Source: Mycolicibacter arupensis (lineage in GTDB: Bacteria; Actinomycetota; Actinomycetes; Mycobacteriales; Mycobacteriaceae). Taken from it: DNA of 64,000 bases. Positions 27,958 through 36,943 of the stretch are shown in pieces. The stretch lies in NCBI RefSeq assembly GCF_002086515.1, contig NZ_MVHH01000012.1:33918-97917 (forward strand), given 5' to 3'. The first letter of the stretch is position 1. Each line of letters starts with the position of its first letter. A model generated the notes under the pieces. It was not told the origin of the DNA and made no database searches. It was given only the letters and a program-made list of their open reading frames with translations. The position numbers and the translations under genes were made by a program.

Positions 27958-29315
27958 CCACGTCGTACTGCGTTGTCGGGGGCGGCATCTCCGGTCTTGC
28001 CGCCGCCCACCGACTGCGTGCGACACTCGGCGACTCCGCCGACATCACGGTCTTCGATCCTGCCGACCGCCTGGGCGGCCTGCTGCGCACCGAGGCCCTC
28101 GGTGGCATGAGCGTGGACGTGGGCGCCGAGGCATTCATCGCCCGCCGGCCCGAGGTTCCCGCCCTACTTGCTGAACTCGGGCTGGCCGATCGGCAGCGCA
28201 GTACCACCGGGGTGCGGCCACTGCTGTACAGCCGTCGGTTGCTGCACCCGCTCCCGCCGGACACCCTGAGCGGGATTCCCTCGTCAGCCGAATCGATGAC
28301 CGGGCTGGTCGACGCCACGACCCTTGCCCGCATCGCCGGTGAACCCAACCGCCCGCTGGTATTCGAGCCGGGTAGTGATCCGGCGCTGGGTGCATTGGTG
28401 GCCGACCGGTTCGGTGAACAGGTGGTCGCCTGCTCGGTGGACCCCCTCATCGGCGGCGTGTACGCCGGGTCGGCGGCGACCGTTGGACTGCGTTCGGCTG
28501 TCCCGGGCCTGGCAGCCCTGCTCGATGAGGGCGCCGCCAGCCTGACCGAAGCGGTACGACGGGCATTGCCCACCTCTACCGGGGCGCCGGTGTTCGGCGC
28601 CATCACCGGGGGATATCAGGTGTTGGTCAACGCGCTGGTGCGCAGTGCCGGGCTGCGCTGGGTGCAGTCGGCGGTAACCCAGATCGATCCCCTCGGTGAC
28701 GGCTGGCTGCTCCGGGACGCCGGAGGCGGACACCACCGCGCCGACCGGGTGGTGGTGGCCGTACCCGCCCCCGTGCTGGCCCGGCTCGCCACCGGCTTCG
28801 CGCCGCGTGCCGCGGCGGCGGCCAGCCGGATCGGCAACGCCTCGTCGGTGGTGGTGGCGATGGCCGTGCCGGCGGGCGCAGCCTTCCCGGCCAACTCCGG
28901 GGTTCTGGTCGCCACCGGGGAACGGCTGCACACCAAGGCGATCACCCTGACGTCGCGCAAGTGGGGCGATCGGGGTTACGGCGGGCGGGTAGAGGTGCTG
29001 CGATTGTCCTTCGGCCGGTTCGGTGACTCGCGCACCAGTGCCTCCGACGCCGAGCTGGTGGCGTGGTCGGTGCGGGACCTGGAGGCCGTCTTCGGGGTCA
29101 CGGTGGACCCAATCGATGTGCGTGTGCAGCGCTGGCCTGCGGCGATGCCCCAATATCGGTCCGGCCACGCGGGGCTGGTCAGCGGGCTGCGCGCCGCGCT
29201 GCCGCCGACCATCGCCGTGGCCGGAAACTATCTCGACGGCATCGGAGTTCCGGCCTGCATCGCCGCGGCCGATCGGGCCGCCGCAGCCGTGATCCGCGCC
29301 ACCCCGGCGCCGTAG
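27954..29315 (+). CDS. hemY: Coproporphyrinogen/protoporphyrinogen oxidase (HemY/CgoX type)
   Basis: A 453-residue FAD enzyme starting at GTG 27954 inside the hemE stop. The dinucleotide-binding motif is [18 protein letters not shown] at residues 5-22, followed by [13 protein letters not shown]. The centre has [19 protein letters not shown], and the C terminus has the second FAD motif [26 protein letters not shown]. In Actinobacteria with HemQ this enzyme oxidises coproporphyrinogen III to coproporphyrin III. It is co-transcribed with hemE and followed 34 bases later by hemQ. Confidence 0.95.
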   Translation: MTTSYCVVGGGISGLAAAHRLRATLGDSADITVFDPADRLGGLLRTEALGGMSVDVGAEAFIARRPEVPALLAELGLADRQRSTTGVRPLLYSRRLLHPLPPDTLSGIPSSAESMTGLVDATTLARIAGEPNRPLVFEPGSDPALGALVADRFGEQVVACSVDPLIGGVYAGSAATVGLRSAVPGLAALLDEGAASLTEAVRRALPTSTGAPVFGAITGGYQVLVNALVRSAGLRWVQSAVTQIDPLGDGWLLRDAGGGHHRADRVVVAVPAPVLARLATGFAPRAAAAASRIGNASSVVVAMAVPAGAAFPANSGVLVATGERLHTKAITLTSRKWGDRGYGGRVEVLRLSFGRFGDSRTSASDAELVAWSVRDLEAVFGVTVDPIDVRVQRWPAAMPQYRSGHAGLVSGLRAALPPTIAVAGNYLDGIGVPACIAAADRAAAAVIRATPAP

Positions 29316-29349
29316 AGAACGCCGGACGCGTCGTGGCAGCATAGGGGCC

Positions 29350-30051
29350 ATGGCGCACCTCGACTACGACAAGCTGAACTCAACCCTCCGTTACGTGATG
29401 TTCTCTGTGTTCTCGGTTCGTCCCGGAGTGCTCGACGAGGGGACCGAGACTCGTGAGGCGGTCGCCGACCAAGCCGCCACCTACCTGAAACAGCAGGAAG
29501 AGCGTGGCGTCGTGGTCCGCGGGGTGTACGACGTCGCCGGCCTGCGCGCCGATGCCGACTTCATGATCTGGACCCACGCCGAGCGCATCGAGGACCTGCA
29601 GGCCACCTATGCCGGGTTCCGGCGTACCGCGCTGGGCCGGGCCTGTAAGCCGGTGTGGAGCAACGTTGCGCTGCACCGGCCGGCCGAGTTCAACCGGAGT
29701 CACGTCCCGGCATTCATCGCCGGTGAGCCGGCAGGCGCCTACGTCTGCGTTTACCCGTTCGTGCGATCGCTGGAGTGGTACGTCCTTCCCGAAGAGGACC
29801 GCCGCCGCATGCTGGCCGAGCACGGGATGGCGGCCCGGGAGTACAAGGATGTGCGGGCCAACACCGTGCCTGCGTTCGCGCTGGGTGACTACGAGTGGAT
29901 CCTGGCGTTCGAGGCGCCCGAACTCGACCGGATCGTCGACCTGATGCGCGACCTGCGTAACACCGAGGCCCGCCTGCACGCCCGAGAGGAGACGCCGTTC
30001 TTCACCGGCCCCCGGGTCGAGGTTGAGCAGCTGGTGGCGTCCCTGCCGTAG
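29350..30051 (+). CDS. hemQ: Coproheme decarboxylase HemQ (ChdC)
   Basis: A 233-residue protein of the chlorite-dismutase-like family that decarboxylates coproheme to heme b using peroxide. The catalytic Tyr135 is in [14 protein letters not shown] and the proximal heme His158 in [13 protein letters not shown]; both match the numbering of actinobacterial HemQ. The N terminus [21 protein letters not shown] is also typical. It completes a hemE-hemY-hemQ run, which shows that this organism uses the coproporphyrin-dependent heme route. Confidence 0.95.
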   Translation: MAHLDYDKLNSTLRYVMFSVFSVRPGVLDEGTETREAVADQAATYLKQQEERGVVVRGVYDVAGLRADADFMIWTHAERIEDLQATYAGFRRTALGRACKPVWSNVALHRPAEFNRSHVPAFIAGEPAGAYVCVYPFVRSLEWYVLPEEDRRRMLAEHGMAAREYKDVRANTVPAFALGDYEWILAFEAPELDRIVDLMRDLRNTEARLHAREETPFFTGPRVEVEQLVASLP

Positions 30052-30149
30052 TACGGCGACGCGCCGCTCCACCCGGAAAACCGCAACGCGCTATCGGCGT
30101 GTCCCGTCGTCAGATTCCTGCTCGCCGGCAGACGAGACGATCGGCGTCG

Positions 30150-30557
30150 TCAGGTCGACGGCACCAGCCGCAGACAAATCGAGTTGATGCAGTAGCGCTG
30201 GTCGGTTGGGGTGGGGTAGCCCTCGCCGGTGAACACGTGCCCGAGATGGCTGTGGCAGGACGCGCACAGCACCTCGGTGCGAGCCATACCCAGTGAGTTG
30301 TCCGTGCGCAGGATCACCGCGTCGGAGTCGGCCGGGTCGAAAAACGACGGCCAGCCGCAGTGCGAGTGGAACTTCTCGGTGCTGCGGAACAATTCGGCGC
30401 CGCACGCCCGGCACTCGTAGACACCCTCGGTGGTGGTGTCGGTGTATTCGCCGGTATTGGGCGGTTCGGTACCGGCGCGGCGCAGCACCGCGAACTCTTG
30501 CGGGGTCAGCTTCGCGCGCCACTGGTCGTCGGTGAGGGACACCTTGGGAGACGTCAT
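30150..30557 (-). CDS. msrB: Peptide-methionine (R)-S-oxide reductase MsrB
   Basis: A 135-residue enzyme that reduces methionine-R-sulfoxide in proteins. Zinc Cys pairs are CRACG and CASCHSHLGHVF; CGWPSFF supplies the substrate pocket, and the catalytic Cys is in QRYCINSICLRL near the end. A resolving Cys is less certain. ATG 30557 overlaps the stop of aftC by four bases (ATGA), so msrB is coupled to aftC, a layout known from mycobacteria. Confidence 0.96.
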   Translation of the reverse strand: MTSPKVSLTDDQWRAKLTPQEFAVLRRAGTEPPNTGEYTDTTTEGVYECRACGAELFRSTEKFHSHCGWPSFFDPADSDAVILRTDNSLGMARTEVLCASCHSHLGHVFTGEGYPTPTDQRYCINSICLRLVPST

Positions 30558-31849
30558 GCCTCCACGGTAGCTTTCGGCGGTTCTGACGTCAGCCACGCCG
30601 GATCGATGCCTTCGTCCAGACGGCCCTGCTCCTTGGCGTCCAGGTAGCGATAGCACAACACCGTGCACACCACGATCAGCAGCAATGACCAGCCGTAGGT
30701 GATCTTGAGGTAGTCCAGGGGCCGCCCGACATTCATCCAGCGGAAGATCAGCCACTTGTCTAGGGTCATGAACCCGTAGACACCCAGCCACGCCGGCCAG
30801 TTGCGCAGCACCGAATTGGGCAGCACCACGGTCATCAGGAACGGGAACAACACGATCGAGTAGTAGCCCTGGCCCAGCGACAGGACCAGAAACGACGCGG
30901 TCAGCAGCACACCGGAGGACGTCAGCAGCCAGAACCGCGCGTCGCGGGTGCGGTAGTAGCGGTAGAGCAGCCACAAGCTGACGGCGGCCAGTGCGGTGAA
31001 CAGCACCCGGAGGAACAGGATGAGACCCGACGGCAGCCCGAAGAACACGCCGTTGCCCAGGATCGAGGAGTTGAAGTAGTCGCGCGTTCCCATGATGTAG
31101 GGAACGGTGTGGGTGAAGTAGCTGGTCGGGTCGCTGGCCAGCGGGAACGCGACCACGTTGAACAGCACCGGCATGGCCACCGCCCCCACCAACGGGCGCC
31201 ACTGCCGGTTCAGCAGCGGCAGCAGCAGCAGCGGAATCAGGACGGGTTTGACCACCACGGTCAGGCCGATCGCGATACCGGCCCACCATTGGCGGCTGGC
31301 CCGGCCGTCGAGCACCCAGCGTAGGAACAACACTTCGGCCAGCAGGATCACGCCGTTGATGTTGGTGAACACCAGTGTGCTGCTCACGCTTTCGGTGAGG
31401 AACATCGCTGCAAGCAGGGCGGGCGCCGCAACCGAGCTCAGTCCGAATCCGAACATCCTCAGCAGCAGATAGGCGGCGAGCACGATCGCGATCGTGTTGG
31501 TGGCGATGAACGTGTACCGCGACAGGGTCTCGGGCAGATACCCGAACGGCGACATCAGCAGGGTGCCGCCGGGGGAATACAGATAGTGGGGGTCGACGTA
31601 GTCGAAGTGCTCGTTGTAGATGTCCAGGCCCTGACGGAAGTTCAGCACCGCCCGGTACACCGGCTTGAAGTCATCGGTGATGTTGCCGTTCAGCGGCAAC
31701 ACGATGGCGCGGTGGATCAACGACATGATGGCCACCGGCCACAGCACCGAACGCAGGACCGTCGCGGTGCTGGGCGGGGACGTGGGTGGCCGGAACGCGG
31801 CCAGCAGGGCGGTGCTCGCCCGGTGCATCAAGGAGTCGGCTGCCGTCAC
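30554..31849 (-). CDS. aftC: Alpha-(1->3)-arabinofuranosyltransferase AftC
   Basis: A 431-residue GT-C glycosyltransferase (GT87-like) with about ten membrane segments. The catalytic Asp pair is in NGNITDDFKPVYRAVLNFRQG near 55-65, in the first periplasmic loop, as expected for GT-C enzymes using decaprenyl-phosphoryl-arabinose. Other segments are HYLYSPGGTLLMSPFGYL and LTVVVKPVLIPLLLLPLL. AftC adds the branching 3-arm in arabinogalactan and lipoarabinomannan. It overlaps msrB downstream and follows a lipoprotein hydrolase gene by 48 bases on the same strand. Confidence 0.93.
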   Translation of the reverse strand: MTAADSLMHRASTALLAAFRPPTSPPSTATVLRSVLWPVAIMSLIHRAIVLPLNGNITDDFKPVYRAVLNFRQGLDIYNEHFDYVDPHYLYSPGGTLLMSPFGYLPETLSRYTFIATNTIAIVLAAYLLLRMFGFGLSSVAAPALLAAMFLTESVSSTLVFTNINGVILLAEVLFLRWVLDGRASRQWWAGIAIGLTVVVKPVLIPLLLLPLLNRQWRPLVGAVAMPVLFNVVAFPLASDPTSYFTHTVPYIMGTRDYFNSSILGNGVFFGLPSGLILFLRVLFTALAAVSLWLLYRYYRTRDARFWLLTSSGVLLTASFLVLSLGQGYYSIVLFPFLMTVVLPNSVLRNWPAWLGVYGFMTLDKWLIFRWMNVGRPLDYLKITYGWSLLLIVVCTVLCYRYLDAKEQGRLDEGIDPAWLTSEPPKATVEA

Positions 31850-31897
31850 CAGCGAACCGTACCCCGGACCGGGATCGGTGGTCCGGATCAGGCTGTG

Positions 31898-33484
31898 TCA
31901 GGCGGGGCAGTAGACGTCGGTCTCGGGCAGTTTGCCGCTGTCGAGGTAGCCGATCAGCGGCGGCAGGGTGCACGACGAGTACACCGCAGCGCCGTGGCCG
32001 ATGCCCTGCCACATCACGCGCTTGCTGGTCGCCCCCGCGTTGATGACGGCTGCCGCGGTGGCGGCCACGCCCTCCTCGCCGACGATCGGATCGTTTTGCA
32101 CCCCCAGCAGCAGGACGTCGATCTTGAGTTCCTTCGGCGGTTCGGGGGTGCTGCTGCTGGGCCAGCTCAGACACTGCGTCATGTCGAGGGCTCCGACGGC
32201 GCCGAACTGCGGGTACTCCTTGCCCCAGGCGACCACCAGTTCCCGGATTCGGTCCGGGGTGGCGCGGTTGAGGGCATCGGCGCAGTAATTGATGAAGCGG
32301 CCGTCGCTTCCGGACGTGCCCTGGGCCCGGTTGATCAGATTGTTGAGCAGGTTGGTATCGCCGGAATTGGCCGAGGCCAGCGCCTTGGCCAATTCGTTGG
32401 TGGTGTTCACGCGGTCGCCGGTGGGATAACCCAGGGCAGTGACGATCGCGTTGGTGACCGCGGCGACCGACGCGCCGCCGGGGCCATGCCCAGCGCGCGC
32501 CGCGCCCAGCAGCGCGTCGACGGCGGCCTTCGGGTCGGGGCCAAGTGCACAGCTGACCGCGAGGCACTGGGCGGCGAACGCTTCGAACGCAGCCTCTTGG
32601 CCTTTAACCCGCTCCTCGGCGGCGGATTCTGCGGCCGCGCCCAGGGGGATGGGGGAGTCCAGTGCCAGCCGGGCCACCTTGCCCGGATGCGACGCGGCGT
32701 ACGCCAGCGCGACCTGTGCACCGTTGCCGATACCGATCAGCGACAGGGCCGGAATGTCCCAGATGCTGCGCAGCCGTTCGAGGTCGGTGGCGGCGTGGGT
32801 GTTGTCGTAGGAGGATTCTCCGGGCGAGATGGAGTCGGTGCAGTCGGTGGTGGCCTCCATCGTGACGGTGGCCAGGCTGGCCACCGGGTCGTCGCCGGGG
32901 GAGAACTGCGCCTGGTTCCACATGGTGTCGCGCTGGCTGCGGTCACGGCAGTCCACCGGGCTGGACATCCCGAGGCCCCGCCGGTCCACCGCGACGATCG
33001 GGTGGCTGGCGAGAACGTCCGCTCCGGCACGCGACAGCCAGATCGGCAGCTGCAGTGACGACGGCAGGTCCCAGCCGGTGGTGAACACCACCGGGCCCGC
33101 ATCTGCTGGGGTCTGCACCGATCGGGCCCGCACCACCCCGATGCTGATCGGGCTGGAGCCACCGCCCAGTGGGTCGATGTCGGCGTCGTAGCTCGCGCAG
33201 TCCAGCCGAACACCGGGCGTGGCCGGCAAGGCGGCGTCTCCGAATACCCGAGCCGTGCACTCGTGCCAGGGCAGGTCGTTCTTGGGCACCTCGACCGGGG
33301 GTGGACCGGCCTGATCCGGGGTGGATTCGGGTTGCCCCTGGGCCCCGGCCCCGGAATTGGTCGCGAAACGCGGATTGGCGGCCAGCCCCGGTGCGCAACC
33401 GGCCAGCAGGGGCACGGACCCGGTCAGTACGGCGGCCGCTGCCGTCACCGCCGCGATCCGGGCGAGCCTCGAAGAGCTGGTCAT
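31898..33484 (-). CDS. Alpha/beta-hydrolase lipoprotein (TAP-like C terminus)
   Basis: A 528-residue protein from ATG 33484 with a lipoprotein signal: MTSSSRLARIAAVTAAAAVL, then the lipobox LLAGC. The hydrolase fold carries the oxyanion segment DRRGLGMSSPVDC, a TAP-like C-terminal domain, an acid in LLLGVQNDPIVGEEG and a His in WQGIGHGAAVYSS. The expected nucleophile elbow reads LIGIGNGAQVALAYAASHPG, so Asn stands where Ser is normal. It resembles M. tuberculosis Rv2672 (secreted protease/lipase). Eight or more Cys residues suggest disulfides. It lies between ribD-like and aftC genes on the same strand. Confidence 0.87.
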   Translation of the reverse strand: MTSSSRLARIAAVTAAAAVLTGSVPLLAGCAPGLAANPRFATNSGAGAQGQPESTPDQAGPPPVEVPKNDLPWHECTARVFGDAALPATPGVRLDCASYDADIDPLGGGSSPISIGVVRARSVQTPADAGPVVFTTGWDLPSSLQLPIWLSRAGADVLASHPIVAVDRRGLGMSSPVDCRDRSQRDTMWNQAQFSPGDDPVASLATVTMEATTDCTDSISPGESSYDNTHAATDLERLRSIWDIPALSLIGIGNGAQVALAYAASHPGKVARLALDSPIPLGAAAESAAEERVKGQEAAFEAFAAQCLAVSCALGPDPKAAVDALLGAARAGHGPGGASVAAVTNAIVTALGYPTGDRVNTTNELAKALASANSGDTNLLNNLINRAQGTSGSDGRFINYCADALNRATPDRIRELVVAWGKEYPQFGAVGALDMTQCLSWPSSSTPEPPKELKIDVLLLGVQNDPIVGEEGVAATAAAVINAGATSKRVMWQGIGHGAAVYSSCTLPPLIGYLDSGKLPETDVYCPA

Positions 33485-33494
33485 GCCTGTCACC

Positions 33495-34277
33495 TTATAG
33501 GCGCCCGGCCGCGACGTAGCGGCCGTAGAGGTAGCCGGATTCGTCGGCGAGCAGATGCGCGCAGCGCAGCGGGGTCCTGAGCTCGCCCGTACCCGTGGCG
33601 ATGCGGCGGGCGAGCCCACCGACCAGGAAAGGCGCCATCGTCAGGCACAGTTCGTCAAGCAGTTCGCGTTCGATGAAGGACCCCATCAGGGTGGGCCCGC
33701 CTTCGGTGAGCACCCGGTAGTGGCCCCGATGGGCCAAGGCGTTCAGCAGCACCGCCGCATCGACGCGACCGGGGTCATCTGCGGAGCAATCCACCACGTC
33801 CGCCCGCCCGGTCAGTCGCCGGCGGGTGTCCTCGGCGGCCGCAGCGCAGGTCAGCACCAGCGGCGTCGTCTCGGTGTCGGTGAAGACGCGCATGTCCCGG
33901 TCCAATCGGCCGGACTGCGTCACGATGGCCAATCGCGGCACCTCGGACTGTCCACGGTCGCGGCGGCCCTGGCGTTGCGCCACGCTCAGTCGTGCGCCGC
34001 CGTAGTTCTCGACCCGGACTGTTCCGGCGCCGACCACGACGACGTCGGCCAGTGCACGCAGCAGCATGAACAGGGTCCGATCGCCGGGGCCGGCCAGCCC
34101 GCCGGAGGTACCGGCGACAGTCGCGCCGCCGTCGATGCTGCCGATGAAATTGGCCCGCAGCCACACTCGTGCTTCGGCCGCCTCGGGGTAGGCGTAAAGC
34201 CGGCCCAGCTCGACGTCATCGACGGGGGACGTCGAGCCCAGCAGGGTGAATCCGGGGTCTGCGCTGAGGTCGGACAT
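33495..34277 (-). CDS. RibD C-terminal-like pyrimidine reductase family protein
   Basis: A 260-residue protein of the dihydrofolate-reductase-like RibD_C fold. Motifs: VWLRANFIGSIDGGATVAGTSGG near 38-60, VVVVGAGTVRVENYGGARLS near 84, and the NADPH-binding end VLTEGGPTLMGSFIERELLDELCLTMAPFLVGG. No deaminase domain is attached. M. tuberculosis RibD2/RibD-like Rv2671 in the same position reduces a folate or flavin precursor and can confer anti-folate resistance; that role is inferred. It ends 10 bases before the hydrolase start and is divergent from zapE. Confidence 0.88.
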   Translation of the reverse strand: MSDLSADPGFTLLGSTSPVDDVELGRLYAYPEAAEARVWLRANFIGSIDGGATVAGTSGGLAGPGDRTLFMLLRALADVVVVGAGTVRVENYGGARLSVAQRQGRRDRGQSEVPRLAIVTQSGRLDRDMRVFTDTETTPLVLTCAAAAEDTRRRLTGRADVVDCSADDPGRVDAAVLLNALAHRGHYRVLTEGGPTLMGSFIERELLDELCLTMAPFLVGGLARRIATGTGELRTPLRCAHLLADESGYLYGRYVAAGRL

Positions 34278-34311
34278 GACCTCGATTGCATCATGTGGCT
34301 ACAGTTCGTGC

Positions 34312-35355
34312 GTGTCTAATCCCGCCTCCGAGTCGATTCCCCACCTGGTGGACCGGCATCCGGCGGTCTCCCCGGAACGGTTGATAGCGCAGCTCAAGCC
34401 CCCGCCGACGTTCGCCGGCGCCCGCTTCGGCAGCTACCGGCCGGATCCGGCGCAACCGAGTCAGGCGGCCGCGGTCGCCGCGTGCACCACGTTCTGCACG
34501 CAGGCTCTGGCTCGGCGTGCCGGGCGGCGCAGGCTGTTGGGGCGCCGCGAGGTCCTTCCGGGTGTGGGCATCTACCTCGACGGTGGTTTCGGTGTCGGCA
34601 AGACTCACCTGTTGGCCTCGGTCTATCGCGAGATCACCGATGCTCCTGGGGCGCAGCCGCACCAGACGGCGTTTGCGACGTTCATGGAGCTGACTCAGCT
34701 GGCTGGGGTCTTCGGCTTCACCGAGTGCATCGAGTTGCTCGGTGGCTACACCGTGGTCTGTATCGATGAGTTCGAGCTCGATGATCCCGGGAACACCACG
34801 TTGGTGTCGCGGCTGCTGTCCGAACTGGTGGCGCGTGGCGTGTCGATTGCCGCGACCTCGAACACTCTGCCCGACCAGCTTGGCGAGGGGCGTTTTGCGG
34901 TCCAGGATTTCTTGCGCGAGATCAGTGCCCTGGCAAGCATCTTCACTCCGGTACGGGTCGACGGACCCGACTATCGGCATCGGGATCTCCCGCCGGCACC
35001 CGAGCCGCCGTCGGCTCAGCAGATCGCTGAGCGCGCGGCGGCTCAGCCCGGTGCCACGCTGGACGACTTCGATGGGCTCTGCGCGCATCTGGCCACCATG
35101 CACCCGTCGCGGTATCTGACCCTGATCGAGGGCGTCAGCGCGGTGTTTCTCACCGGGGCGCACCCCATAGAGGATCAGAACGTGGCGCTGCGGCTTGTGG
35201 CGCTCACCGACCGGCTGTACGACGCGGGTATCCCGGTGGTGGCATCCGGGACCAAGCTGGACGGCATTTTCAGCGCGGAGATGCTGGCCGGCGGCTACCG
35301 CAAGAAGTATCTGCGGGCCACGTCACGACTGTTGGCGTTGAGCAGCGGGGGTTAG
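34312..35355 (+). CDS. zapE: AFG1/ZapE-family ATPase
   Basis: A 347-residue P-loop ATPase starting at GTG 34312 (VSNPASESIPHLVDRHPAV). Walker A is YLDGGFGVGKTHLLASVY near 105; Walker B is VVCIDEFELDDPGNTTLV near 160; sensor 1 is IAATSNTLPDQLG. The C-terminal part holds RYLTLIEGVSAVFL and KLDGIFSAEMLAGGYRKKY. AFG1/ZapE proteins act at the membrane or division site; the mycobacterial role is unknown. Its TAG stop (35353-35355) is supplied by a copy of the same repeat that forms the array at 13.8 kb. Confidence 0.92.
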   Translation: MSNPASESIPHLVDRHPAVSPERLIAQLKPPPTFAGARFGSYRPDPAQPSQAAAVAACTTFCTQALARRAGRRRLLGRREVLPGVGIYLDGGFGVGKTHLLASVYREITDAPGAQPHQTAFATFMELTQLAGVFGFTECIELLGGYTVVCIDEFELDDPGNTTLVSRLLSELVARGVSIAATSNTLPDQLGEGRFAVQDFLREISALASIFTPVRVDGPDYRHRDLPPAPEPPSAQQIAERAAAQPGATLDDFDGLCAHLATMHPSRYLTLIEGVSAVFLTGAHPIEDQNVALRLVALTDRLYDAGIPVVASGTKLDGIFSAEMLAGGYRKKYLRATSRLLALSSGG

Positions 35356-35392
35356 CGAGGCTCGACGAAGGAGAGCCGAAGCTGGACCGCCG
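35350..35392. repeat. Single copy of the MIRU-like unit
   Basis: GGTTAGCGAGGCTCGACG begins this 43-base copy, which differs from the 13.8-kb unit at two positions (GACGAAGG for GACGGAGG, GGACCG for GGGCCG). Its TAG is the zapE stop. It shows that the element is dispersed and not only a local tandem repeat. Confidence 0.9.
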
Positions 35393-35398
35393 ACTGAC

Positions 35399-35935
35399 TC
35401 ACAGATTCCACTGCGCCAGGCGCAGGCCGGTGTTGCGCGACAGCATCACCACGTGGGTGACCAAGCCGCGGTAGACATCCCAGTAGACCCCGCCGTCCAC
35501 GGTGGAGCCCGCGGGCGCGTTGGTCAGCACCGCGTCCAGCGTGGTCGGGTCATCGGTGTGCTTGGACACGTAGGCGTCGCCGCCGGGAGTGATGCCGTCG
35601 AAGGTCACCGAGGCAGCCATGATGTAGGGGTTGGGCACCGAGATCGGGTGAACGGTGACGTTGGCGCGCCACGGCCCGCCCTGGTTGCGCCAGCGCGGCG
35701 AACCGTTGGCACCCCAGCCCGGCGGGATCTCGCTGGGCACTACGTCATGCACGGTGACGTCGGCGACGATGGGGCCGAATGCCTCGTCGTGGTAGGAGAT
35801 GCGCAGGGTGTCGCCCAGACGCCCGATCGGAGCCTCCGGGGTGGTGGTCGGCGTGGCGTACCCCGCGGCCGGCGTCATCAACGCGGCCAGCGCGGTGATG
35901 ACTGAGGTGACCAGGGCCAGAATCCAGCGTTGCAT
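35399..35935 (-). CDS. Exported protein of unknown function
   Basis: A 178-residue protein from ATG 35935 with a signal peptide (MQRWILALVTSVITALAALM, cleavage likely after AAGYA). The mature part begins with PTTTPEAPIGRLGDTLRISY and looks all-beta: DVTVHDVVPSEIPPGWG, WRANVTVHPISVPNPYIMAA, VTFDGITPGGDAY. This pattern is like the immunoglobulin-like MPT63/DUF4352 group of secreted mycobacterial proteins, and the position matches Rv2668. No Cys residues are present. It converges with zapE and lies downstream of clpC2. Confidence 0.82.
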   Translation of the reverse strand: MQRWILALVTSVITALAALMTPAAGYATPTTTPEAPIGRLGDTLRISYHDEAFGPIVADVTVHDVVPSEIPPGWGANGSPRWRNQGGPWRANVTVHPISVPNPYIMAASVTFDGITPGGDAYVSKHTDDPTTLDAVLTNAPAGSTVDGGVYWDVYRGLVTHVVMLSRNTGLRLAQWNL

Positions 35936-36032
35936 CGTGTCCTCTTCGTTTGCCTCTGGGCATGATGGCACATCGGGATCGCGGGTGCAGCAGCCTTGGG
36001 TCGGTGGGTTCGCCGAGCGGCGGGAATCGCGC

Positions 36033-36779
36033 TCAGCGCGGGGTTTCAGCGTCGGGGGCAGCTCGGTCTGCGGTGAGCGCCGCCAAGGCGTGGCTCAGGT
36101 CGGCCTCTGCCCGGTCCCGGTCGACGCCGGCGCGATGCAGCGGGCCGTCGCCGTCCTCTGCCTCCAGGAGCGCCAGCAGAAGGTGCTCGGTGCCGATGTA
36201 GTTGTGGCCGAGGCGAAGCGCGGTGCGAAAGGTCAACTCCAGAGCCTTGCGTGCTGGGCCGCTGAACGGGATCAGCGCCGGTGATTCGGCGCCGCCCGCC
36301 GGCGCGGTGACGGCGGCTGCGAGATCCGTCGTGTCGATCTGCTGCGCGTTGAGCAGTGCGGTGGCCAGCGCGTCCTGATCGTTGAGGAGCCCCAGGATCA
36401 GATGCTCGGGGGTGATCTCGGTGTGGTGGGCACGATGGGCGGCGTTCTGAGCCGCCACGACCGCGTTACGTGCTCGCGGGGTGAAGCGCGCGAAACCCTG
36501 GGAGGGATCGAGAGCGGCGGTCTCGGGCCGCGGCACGAACCGCTTCTGGGCTGCCTGCTTGGTGACACCCATGCACTTGCCGATATCGGTCCAGGACGCG
36601 CCTGAGCGCCGAGCCTGGTCGACGAAATGGCCGATCAGGTGGTCGGCGACCTCTCCGAGATGTTCGGCGGCCAGCACGGCGTCTGTCAGGCGCTCCAGGG
36701 GGTTGTCGTGCACGCCGGTGATGGCATTGATCAGGTCGTCGAGGCGGACGGTTGGGTGTATGGGCGTTGCATCGGCCAT
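36033..36779 (-). CDS. clpC2: ClpC2: HTH plus Clp N-domain protein
   Basis: A 248-residue protein from ATG 36779 (MADATPIHPTVRL). A DNA-binding helix-turn-helix lies near residues 62-82 (SGASWTDIGKCMGVTKQAAQKRF). Two Clp_N repeats follow: ARFTPRARNAVVAAQNAAHRAHHTEITPEHLILGLL and LTFRTALRLGHNYIGTEHLLLALLEAE, abbreviated here in parts. There is no AAA ATPase domain. In M. tuberculosis and M. smegmatis, ClpC2 binds ClpC1-targeting compounds and represses its own gene. Two strong palindromes overlap the promoter here (36783-36836), which fits autoregulation. Confidence 0.92.
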   Translation of the reverse strand: MADATPIHPTVRLDDLINAITGVHDNPLERLTDAVLAAEHLGEVADHLIGHFVDQARRSGASWTDIGKCMGVTKQAAQKRFVPRPETAALDPSQGFARFTPRARNAVVAAQNAAHRAHHTEITPEHLILGLLNDQDALATALLNAQQIDTTDLAAAVTAPAGGAESPALIPFSGPARKALELTFRTALRLGHNYIGTEHLLLALLEAEDGDGPLHRAGVDRDRAEADLSHALAALTADRAAPDAETPR

Positions 36780-36782
36780 AAC

Positions 36783-36836
36783 CGTCAACTCTAGGTTGAC
36801 GATTCACCGTGCGTCAACCCCTAGTTGACGCACGGT
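36783..36836 (-). promoter_or_regulatory. clpC2 promoter with two overlapping palindromic operators
   Basis: Two copies of CGTCAAC-N5-GTTGACG lie with centres 29 bases apart (36783-36801 and 36812-36830); the second extends to perfect 13-base arms (ACCGTGCGTCAAC) at 36806-36836. On the minus strand, TTGACG (36817-36812) and TAGAGT (36793-36788) are separated by 18 bases, a SigA-type promoter, and only eight bases separate TAGAGT from the ATG, so the mRNA should be nearly leaderless. Operator 1 covers the -10 and operator 2 the -35. Confidence 0.75.
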
Positions 36837-36943
36837 GGTTCGAGTGATCTGGGAATTCGCCGCGTCGCCAAATGTGATCTTCGTTATAACTGAGCTACAG
36901 GCGTAGCTAATAATGCGGCGCACCGTCGGAATAGGAGCAAACC

